Part shown: in pieces, positions 45,731 to 55,800 of the stretch | Numbering within the stretch: position 1 is the stretch's first letter | Layout of the letters: each line of letters starts with the position of its first letter | Assembly (NCBI GenBank): GCA_030427205.1 | Contig: JAUHXC010000046.1 | Location: forward strand, 1 to 64,000 | DNA length: 64,000 nucleotides | Source of the DNA: a bacterium | GTDB taxonomy: Bacteria; Myxococcota_A; Bradymonadia; UBA7976; UBA1532 | Direction: 5' to 3' | Made by a program: the position numbers and the translations under genes | The notes under the pieces: generated by a model | Databases searched by the model: none | What the model saw: only the letters and a program-made list of their open reading frames with translations | Told to the model about the DNA's origin: nothing

Positions 45731-46872
45731 GTGACGCGATGACTGCCAGCTTCGACCATTGCCCGTCCCATCTGCTGCTGCCGGTGGTGCTCGCGCTCGG
45801 TGGCCTCGCGGCCCTGATCCCCGCCGACGCCGCCGCCCAGTCGGTGACCCGCAGCCACCCGCTGCCGATCGTGCTCGACGATCGCCAGCTGCCCGGCGAC
45901 CTGTGGATCCGCTTCACCGAGACGGTCATCGAGGAAGACCTCGAGACCTACGCCCAACGCAGCCACGATACCGCGGGGCGCGCCTTCGTGCGGTTGACCA
46001 AGGCGCTGGGCGACAAGGACGTCGCGACCGCGCGCACGCTCCTGTTGCCGCGCCACGGCGCGCCGCTCGCGGGCCTGATGGATGTCATCCACCAGGCGTT
46101 CAACGGCTTCAGCGGGCTGACGGTCATCAGCCGGGTGACGGTGGGCGAGCGCCAGGTGTGGTACCTGCGCTATCGCGGGGCCGACGGGCGCGCGGTGACC
46201 CAGGGCATCTGGCTGCGGCCGGGGCCCGACGGCTTCAAGGGCTGGGTCGTCGAGTCGGCCGATCCCGCCGAGTTGCTGATCCGGCGGGCCCTCGACGCGA
46301 CGGCCGAGGCGCCGAGCATCTTCCGACCCGTGGCCCGGAGCGGCGCCGACTACAGCCTGCCGGCGGACGAGGGCGGCGCGGTGCGGCTCGAGTTCTCCGG
46401 CACGCTGGCCGAGTTCTCGCTCTTCGACGGCCAGCAGGCGCCGTTCAGCCCGGCCTCGGCGCTCTTCCGCCAGGCGATGCTCGAGCTGCTGCGCTCCGAC
46501 TGGATCGCCTTCGCGACGCACTTCACCCCGCTGAGCGCGCGCAACATCGGCGAGTGGGTGGCCGGTCGCCCGGCCGAGGTACTCGAGGTCTCCAAGGCGC
46601 TGCCCGAGCTCACGCTGCGCGTGCTCTTCGAGATCCCGGTGTCCGACGGCGGCGCCTGGATGTTCTACAGCCAGGGCTTCGGGCCGGATCACAGCGACGA
46701 TACGGTGCGTATCAGCCGGGCCGCGGGCGACGGCCGGGGCGCGCTGAAGCTGACCAGCTACCGCAAGCGCGATCTGGTGCTCAAGTCGATCTTCCGGCTG
46801 CCCGGCATGAGCCGCAAAGCCGGGCCGCTGCTCGAGCACTTCGCCAAGCACCGGGTGGGAGGGACGCGATGA
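45727..46872 (+). CDS. exported protein Q', paralog of Q
   Basis: Either 381 residues from a GTG at 45727, which overlaps the P' stop as GTGA, or 377 from the ATG at 45739; I prefer the overlapping GTG because the same 4-nt coupling (ATGA) joins Q' to giant B. The signal segment HLLLPVVLALGGLAALIPAD ends at AAAQ, as in Q. The shared framework with Q includes a P-x-x-(M/V)-x-x-D opening, a (V/I)RF-x-x-T strand, an AFV-x-L-x-x-A helix and a basic terminal helix (KAGPLLEHFAKH against RAGDFRALLERSK). The mature protein is Cys-free. Function is unknown; it is paired with P' as Q is with P. Confidence 0.82.
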   Translation: MSDAMTASFDHCPSHLLLPVVLALGGLAALIPADAAAQSVTRSHPLPIVLDDRQLPGDLWIRFTETVIEEDLETYAQRSHDTAGRAFVRLTKALGDKDVATARTLLLPRHGAPLAGLMDVIHQAFNGFSGLTVISRVTVGERQVWYLRYRGADGRAVTQGIWLRPGPDGFKGWVVESADPAELLIRRALDATAEAPSIFRPVARSGADYSLPADEGGAVRLEFSGTLAEFSLFDGQQAPFSPASALFRQAMLELLRSDWIAFATHFTPLSARNIGEWVAGRPAEVLEVSKALPELTLRVLFEIPVSDGGAWMFYSQGFGPDHSDDTVRISRAAGDGRGALKLTSYRKRDLVLKSIFRLPGMSRKAGPLLEHFAKHRVGGTR

Positions 46873-49800
46873 GCGCGATGAGAACCCCCGCGGGACGGAC
46901 CGCGCTGGCCGGGCTCTGCGCCGCGCTGGCCGGGATCTGCGTCCTGCTCGCCCCGGCCGGGCCGGCTCTGGCGCAGCTCGACGAGACCTGCACCGTCAGC
47001 ATCCTCAACCGCACCGCGCCGGTGGACGCGCTCGGCGGCTTCGTCGTGCCCAACGTGCCGTTCGAAGAAGGCATCCGCTCGCGCGTGCGGGCGACGTGCG
47101 TGCGCAACGGCCAGCTCGTGCAGGGGCAGTCGGCGCTGCTCGATCTGTCGGCCGACGTCAACGACATCGACGTGCGATTCGACCGCTTCCAGCCCCTGGC
47201 GACGCGGCTCGAGGTTGCGGCGATCAACGACGTCGCCGTCGTCGAAGAGGCCGACACTGTCATCGAGATGGCGGCGCTCGCGACCTTGCCCGACGGGCGG
47301 GTGGTGACGGTGACGCCGGCGGACGCGGGCACCTTCTGGAGCTCGAGCGACCCGCGGGTGGCCAGCATCGACGCCGACGGCGTCGTGACGGTGCACAGCC
47401 GCGGCGTCGCGGTGATCCGGGCCCAGCTCGAAGGGCTCATCGCCAGCTATCGGCTCGAGGTGGCCATCCCCGAAGATCGCGACGGCGACGGGCTGCCCGA
47501 CAGCTACGAGATCCAGAACGGCCTCGACCCCGACGACCCCAGCGACGCGCTGGTCGACAACGACCTCGACGGCCTCGACAACGTGCAGGAGTATGCCGCG
47601 GGCACCTCGCCGACCATCGCCGATACCGACGGCGACGGGCTGCTCGACGGCGACGAGGTCGACGGCGGCACCAACGCGGTGCAGGCCGATACCGACGGCG
47701 ACGGGCTGCTCGACGGCGAAGAACGGCGCATCGGCACCGATCCGACGCTGGCCGACAGCGACGGCGACGGGCTGAGCGACGGCGCCGAGATCGAGCTGGA
47801 CACCGACCCGCGCAGCGCCGATCCGACCACCCGGGTGGTGGGTCAGGTCGTCGGCCCCGACGGCGGCGTCGTCGCCGGGGCGGTGGTCTTCGTCGAGCGC
47901 AGCTTCCAGGCGGTCAGCGGCGTCGACGGCACCTTCGTCATCGAGCACGTGCTCGTCGAGCGGCCGGTCATCCGGGCCAGCGCCCGCTTCATCGCCGACG
48001 GGGTCGTGCTCGACGGCAAGTCGGGGCGGATCGCGCCGGTGGCCCGGGGCACCACCGACCTGGGCACCGTGCGGCTGCGGGCGGTGGTCGGCGCGGTGGG
48101 CGGCACCGTGCTCAGCCCGCGCGGCGCGCCGGTGCCCGACGCCCGGGTGATGGTGACCGTCGGCGACGACGAGCGGGCGGTCAACGCCAACGCCGCCGGG
48201 CAGTATCTCCTGCAGCGCTTCGACGAGGGCGCGGTGACGGTGATCGCCACCGATCCGCGCACCGGCCTGCGCGGGCGCGCCTTCGATCAGCTCGAGGCCG
48301 ACGCGTCGGTGCAGCTCGACGTGCGCCTCTCGGCGAGCGGCACGCTGCAGGGCGCGGTCATCGGGCGCGACGGCACCGCGGTCGGCCCCGGCGTGACGGT
48401 GCTCCTGCGCGGACCGCAGAACCTGTCGACCACCACCGACGACTTCAGCCGCTATCGCTTCGACTTCATCCCGCTGGGGGTCTACACCGTCGAGGCGTTC
48501 GACGACGCCGGCAACCGCGGCCGCACCTCGGGCGCGATCAACGGCACCAACCAGGTCGTCGAGGCCGACGTGACCTTCCTCGGCAAGGGTCGCGTCGCGG
48601 GCATCGTCGAGACCGGCGGCGGGGCGCTGGTGCGCAACGCGCAGGTATCGCTCGTCGGGCGGGGCCCGTTCGGCGGCGCGGCGCAGGCCGTGACCGACGA
48701 GCGCGGCGCCTTCGTCATCGACGACGTCTTCGTCGGGCCGGTGGAGCTCTCGGCGGTCGAAGAGGCCACCGGGCTGGCCGGCACCGGGTCGGGGCGCATC
48801 GACTTCGAAGGCGACGAAGAGCGGGTGACCATCACCCTGCGCGGCGCCGGGCAGATCGTCGGCGTGGTGCTGGCCTCCGACGGCGAGACCCTGGTGTCCG
48901 GCGCCCGGCTGACGGTCAGCCCCGGCGGCCGGCGGGGTATCAGCGCCGAGGACGGCACCTTCCGCTTCGAAGGGCTGCCGCTCGGTCGCTATCGGATCGA
49001 CGCCGAGATGCCCGACAGCCCCGATCGCGGGCGCATCGCCATCGACCTGACCGAGCCCGACGAAGACGTGCGGGCCGACGTGACCCTGGTCGGGCTGGGC
49101 ACCGTGCGGCTGACCGTGCGCGACGCCGGCGGCGAGCCGGCGGTGAACGTGCGGACCACGCTCGACGCGCGCGGGGTCTTCCCCCAGCAGCGGGTGGCGA
49201 TCACCGACGCCGACGGCGTCGTCGAGATCGACGAGGTGCTCGCCGGCCCGTTCGCGGTGGCGGCCCTCGATCCGCTCACCGGGCTGGCCGGCGCGGTCGA
49301 CTCCACGCTGCTCGCCGACGAAGTGCTCAGCCTCGAGCTGCGCCTGGAGAGCGCCGGCAGCATCGCCGGCATCGCCTTCGGCCCCGACGGCGTCAGCGGC
49401 GTGCGCAACATCCGCATCCGGTTGACGCCCAGCGGGCGGCAGACCACCACCGACGCCGCCGGCCGCTTCCGCTTCGACGTGCTGCCGGTGGCCGCCGGGC
49501 CGTATCGCATCGAGGCTTTCGACGGCGTCGGCACCCGGCGCGCGGTGGTCAACGACATCGACCTCGGCGCCCACGGCGAGGTCATCGAGCGCAACCTCGT
49601 ACTCGCCGGCAGCGGCACTGTGACCGGGACCGTGCTCGGCCCCGATGGCGAGCCGGTCAGCGGCGCGGCGATCACCGTCGACAGCGCGGTCGTCGGCGCC
49701 CCGCGGCGGTTCGCCGCGACCGACAGCGACGGCAGCTGGCTCATCGACCGGGTGCCCCAGGGCCGCTTCACCGTCAGCGCCAGCCTGCGCGGGCTGCGCC

Positions 49801-52800
49801 AGGCGGGGCAGGTGGGCGGCGCCATCGACTTCGACGGCCAGCGGGTCGTCGTCGACGTGCAGATGAACGAGAACGTGATCCCGCCGCCGCCGCCCGCGCC
49901 GGCCGGACAGCCCCAGGGCGCGCGCAACGACCGCCTCGCCCGGCTCTTCGACGCCAACGACTTCGACTACGCCATCCACCAGGACGGCTCGATCCGCAAC
50001 GGCACCCGCAGCGTCTTCCGCGGCGACGGCGGCGCCAACAGCGGCGGCTTCCTGTTGATGCTGCGGGCCGCCGGGGCGGGGGACTACAGCCCGTTCGCGG
50101 GCAACGGCGCCCGGCTCGAACTCGGCGGTCGGCAGCTCGCGCTGCCCGGCACCGGCCCCGGTGGCCTCACGGTCACCCGCAAGGTCTACGTGCCCCGCGA
50201 TGGCTACTTCGTGCGCTACCTCGAGGTCTTCGAGAACCCCACCGACGAGCGTATTGACGTCGACGTGCGGGTGCGCAGCCACTTCGCCTCGACCACCGAA
50301 GATCGCGGCGGCTTCCGCTTCACCGAGCCCCCGCGGCTGGTGGGCAGCAGCAGCGGCGATACCTTCGCCGACATCGGCATCGGCGAGAACAGCGACGAGT
50401 ACGTGCTCGTCGACGACCGCCTCGACCTCGACCCGTTCGAGAGCGCCAACCAGCCCACCGTGGCCCACGTCATCGACGGCATCGGCGGCCCGCAGCGGGC
50501 CGACGACGGTGGCTTCCTGCTGTCCGACGACGGCACCTGGGGCCGCTTCGACGCCCAGTGGTCGGCGGTCGCGGTGCCGCCCGGCGGGCGGGTCGTGATC
50601 ATGCACTTCGGGGTGCAGCAGCTCGACCAGTTCGGGGCCAACGCCGCCGGCCGCCGGCTGGCGCAGACGCCGCTCGAAGCGATCGAAGGGCTGGCCCCCG
50701 AAGAGGCGTTCGCCCTGTACAACGCCGAGTCCGAAGGCGCCGCGGCGGTCGGCGAGCTGCCGACCCGCGACAGCCAGCTCGTCGGCCGGGTCCTCGAAGG
50801 CGACGGCGAGACCGGGGTGCCCCGCGCGCGCATCACCTGGCAGAGCGAGCACCCGCTCTTCCGGCGCATCCGCCGGGCGACGGCGGGGGACGACGGCGCC
50901 TACACCATCGACGCCCGGCTCGGCGCCGCCGGCAACAACGTGCCCATCCCCCGCGGCCCGTATCGGATCACCGCCAACCACCCGCGCACCGGCGTCGAGG
51001 CGCCGCGGCAGGTCGCTGACTTCCCCGCCGGGGACGGCCCCGCCGAGCAGGACATCGTCTTCGACAATACCGGTCTGGTGGTCGGCACGGTGCGCCGGGC
51101 GGACGGCAACGTCGTCAGCAGCGGCGACCTCTATCTGGCCGGCCCGGCCCTCGAAGGGCTGCTGCGCGACGCCACCGCCCGGGTCGAGATCGCGGTCGAC
51201 GGGCGCTACGTCGTCACCGGCGTGCCGCCCGGCCAGTACCGGCTGACCGCGGTGGTCGACATCGCCGGCGGGTCGCCGCTGCGGGGCGAAGGGCAGACGG
51301 TGGTCGCCGCGGGTCAGGTGGCCCAGGTCGACATCGTGCTCGATCCCACCGGCGGGGTCGTCGGCCGGGTGCTCGACGGCGGCGGCAACCCGGCGATCGA
51401 GGTGCCCGCCGGCCTGCGGGCCGATGGCTTCCGCCGCGACGGGCGGACCGATACCGGCGGTCGCTATGCCTTCCTCGACGTGCCCGAAGGCGAGCTGACC
51501 GTGCAGGCGACCGAGCCGCGGACCGGCATCATCAGCCGCGACATCGTGCGCGTCGAGCCCGACGAGCTCGCCGAACTCGACCTGCAGCTCGTGCCCATCG
51601 GCGCCGTCGAGATCATCGCCACCTACGACGACGGCCGCATCGCCGCCAACGCGCCGGTGCAGGTCTACCGCGAGCTGCTCGGCGACGGCTTCCGCGCCGC
51701 TGGCCGCACCGACGGATCGGGCCGCATGCTGCTGTCGAACGTGCCCCGCGGGGCCTTCGGTGTGCGCGTGCTCAACCCGCAGAACACCGTCTTCCGCGCC
51801 GAGGAGGCCGGGGAGATCGTGCTGCACGACGAGCGCGTCGTCCTGCCGATGACCATCCCCGTCGACCAGCCGCCCCAGGTGCTCGTCACCGCGCCCGCCG
51901 ATCTCACCGAGGCCCTCGAAGGCCGCGCGATCGCCCTGCGGGCCGACGCCATCGACGATCACGAGGTGCGCTTCGTCGAGTTCTACAACAACGGCGAGCT
52001 CATCGGCACCGACCGCGGCGCGCCGTTCACCGTCGACTTCGTCGTGCCGCAGGGCGAGGGCGGCGAGATCCTCGCGATCACCGCGCGGGCCGTCGACAGC
52101 GGCGACAACCGCACGCTCTCCGACCCGATCCGCATCGTGCGGCGGGACGACGAGCAGCTGCCGACCGTGCTCATCACCGCGCCCTTCGACGGCGCGGCCT
52201 TCATCGAGGGCACCACCGTACCGTTCACCGCCAACGCCGCCGACGACGTGGGCATCGCCCGGGTCGAGTTCTTCGCCGACGGTGAGCTCATCGCCACCGA
52301 CGTCGAGGCGCCCTATGCCACCGAGCTGCGCGTGCCGCGGGGCTTCGCCGACGGCGCCCCCGAGCCGATGATCATCCGCGCGCAGGCCATCGATCGCGCC
52401 GGCAACCGCGACAGCGTCGAGCGCAACGTGCTGGTGGTGCCCGATCAGCCGCCGACATTGCGCATCCTCGACGCGCCCGACGGGCCGGTGGTCGAAGGCG
52501 ACCCGATCCGTATCATCGCCGCCGTCGACGACGACCTGGGCGCCACCGTCGACCTGCTCATCGGCGAGCAGGTGCTGCAGACGCGGCCCAACGCGCCCTA
52601 TCGCTTCGAACTCTTCGCGCCGCTCGTAGACGATCTCGTCGACGAGCTCGTCGACGAGATCGTCCTGACTCTGCGGGCGACCGACGAGGCCGGTCAGACC
52701 GACATCGAAGAGCTGATCATCGAGATCATCGAAGACACGCCGCCCGAGTGTGTCTTCGCCAGCCCGGAGTCCGAGTTCAACATCATCGAGGGTCAGGCGG

Positions 52801-55800
52801 TCGACATCGTCGCCGACTGCTTCGACGAGGTGGGCATCGAGCAGGTCGAGTTCTTCGTCGACGGGGCTCGGGTGGGCGAGCTGACCGTGCCGCCATACGC
52901 GCTCGAGACGAATATGCCCGGCGGCGAGGAGGGGCCGGTCACCCTCCAGGTCGTCGCCACCGATACCGCCGGACAGCAGACCACCGTCGAGCGACAGGTT
53001 CAGCGACTCGCCGACGAGGTGCCGCCCACCGGTCGCATCACCGCGCCCGAGGCCGGCAGCACCATCACGGTCGGGCCCAGCGACATCATCATCGCGCTCG
53101 CCCGCCACGGGGCCGCCGGCGATCGCATCGCCCTCGACCTCGACGGCGACGCCATCGACGACATCGGCCTCGAAGCGCAAGAGAGAGTCGGCCGGGCGCT
53201 GCTCGGCCTGCTCGATCCCGAGGCCATCCGCGTCGGCGTGATCGACTATGGCCCGCGGGCCAATACGCGCCTGGCCCTGACCGACGACCTCGACGCCGCC
53301 GCGGCGGCGCTCGCCGCGTACGTCGGGCTCTTCGCCGACGGCGCGCTCGATCTCGGCGCGGCCATCGAAGAGGGCGTCTCCCGCCTGATCCGCCAGCCCG
53401 CCCGGCGCGGCGCCGCGCCGGTGATCTTCCTGATCGCCACCGAAGGCGGCGCGGTCGACGACTTCGCCATCGCCCGCGCCACCGAGGCGGGCGTGGTGGT
53501 CAATACGGTGCACATCGGCCCCGGCGACGACGCCGTCTTGCGCGACATCGCCGAGCGCACCGGCGGGGCCCACACCCGCATCACCAGCGCCGACGATCTG
53601 CCCGATCTGCGCCGCACGGCGCTCTTCGGCGCCGGGGTGCTCGTCGTGACCGCCGAGGCCGAAGACGACGTCTCGGTCGAGGCGCTCGAGCTCTCGGTGA
53701 CCGCCGCCGACGGCGCCCTCGACGTCGCCGTCGTCGACGACCAGGCGCCGTTCAACGTCATCGTGCCGCTGCCCGAGCTCGCCGGCCCGACCGCGGTGAC
53801 CCTCGGCGGCGCCGTGCGCGACTTCGGCGAGAACCGCGGGCCGCTTGAGCCGGTGCTGATCACCGTCCTGCCGTCCGATACCGCGCCGCAGCTGCGCGCG
53901 GCTCAGCCGGCGGCGGGGGCCGAGGGCGACATCGTCGTGCTCAGCGGCCGCTTCTTCGACCCGATCATCGCCGGCAATACCGTGCGCTTCGGCGACGCCA
54001 TCGCGCCGGTGCTCGACGCCAGCAAGCTGTCGCTGCGCGTCGAGGTGCCCGCCGGGGCCGGTTCGAACCTCACCGTCGAGGCCGGCGGGCTGCGCTCGGC
54101 GGTGCTCGAGTTCCCGCTCGACAACGACGGCGACGGCCTGACCGACGACGACGAACGCCAGCGGGGCCTCGATCCGCGCAACGCCGACACCGACGGCGAC
54201 GGCCTCGACGACGGCGGCGAGATCGCGGCGGGCACCGACCCGACCGTGGCCGATACCGACGAAGACGGCCTGCTCGATGGCTTCGAGGTGGCCGGCGGGC
54301 TCGACCCGCTCGTCGGCGGCGACGGGGCGCTCGATCCCGACGGCGACGGCCTCGACAACGCCGCCGAACAGGCGGCCGGCACCGCGCCGCGGGCCCCGGA
54401 CACCGACGGCGACGGCCTCAACGACGGCGCCGAGGTGCTCGAGACGAATACCGACCCGACGCTGGCCGATACTGACGGCGGCGGCATCTTCGACGGGGAC
54501 GAGGTGCGCGACGACGGCACCGATCCCACCGTGGCCGGCGACGACGTCGGCCGGGTCGCCGCGCCGCAGGTCTTGCGGGACGGCGGCGGCTTCGACTGGG
54601 ACGTCGAGGGCGACGGGCGGGTCGAGCGTGGGTCGGACGACGCCTTCGACGGCGCCATCGAGCTGCGCATCGACGGCCAGCGCTACCCCGATCTGGGGCT
54701 GATGGCGCCGCAGCTCGCCGGCCGCCAGCTGCGACTCGGCCCGGCGAACCTGGGCGACCTGCAGGTGCGGCGCAAGATCTACGTGCCCGCCGACGAGCGC
54801 TTCGCCCGGGTCATGGCCATCATCGACAACCCCGGCGGCACCGTGCGCGAGGTGCGGGTGCGCCTGACCGGCAACTTCGGCAGCGACGCGAGCACCCTGC
54901 TGCTCGGCACCTCGGTGCCCGATGGGCAGCTCGACGTGGCCGACGACTGGTTCGCCACCGACGATGCGGTCGACGGCGGCGGCGATCCGGCGCTCAGCTT
55001 CGTCTTCTCGGGCCCGCGGGCGCCGGTGGAGCCCGACGTCGTGCGCCTGCAGCGCGACAGCTACACCCTCGAATATCCGGTCGTCGTGCAGCCCGGCGAG
55101 CGGGCCATCGTGATGCACTTCGCCGTGCAGAGCGCCACCGGCGCCGACGCGCTGGCCCAGGCCGCGCGCCTGGTCGAGCTGCCCGACGCCGCGCTCGTCG
55201 GCCTGACCGACGGCGAGCGCGCGGCGGTGGTCAACTTCGTCGCCCGCGCGGACGCCGACCGCGACGGCCTGCCGGACGAAGACGAGCTGGCCCTCGGCAC
55301 CCGCCCCGACCTGCCCGATACCGACGGCGACGGCCTGCTCGACGGCTTCGAGGTCGCGGCGGGCTTCGACCCGCTCGTCGGCGGCGAGCAGGGCCTCGAC
55401 GGCGACGGCGACGGGCTCGACAACCTCGGCGAGCAGGCGGCGGGCACCGACCCGACCGCGCCCGATACCGACGGCGACGGCCTCACCGACGGGGTCGAGG
55501 TCAACGACCTGGGCAGCAACCCGCGCTCGGCCGATACCGACCTCGACGGGCTCGAAGACGGCGAAGAGATCAACGTGCATGGCACCGATCCCACCGCGAC
55601 CGACAGCGACGGCGACGGGCTCGACGACGGCGACGAGGTGCGCTTCCTGGGCCTCGACCCGGCCGATCCCGACACCGACGGCGACGGCATGCCCGACGGC
55701 TACGAGTTCGACCAGTTCTTCGACCCGCGCGACCCGGCCGACGGCGCCGCCGACCCCGACGCCGACGATCTGGACAACCTCGGCGAGTTCCGGGCGGGCA

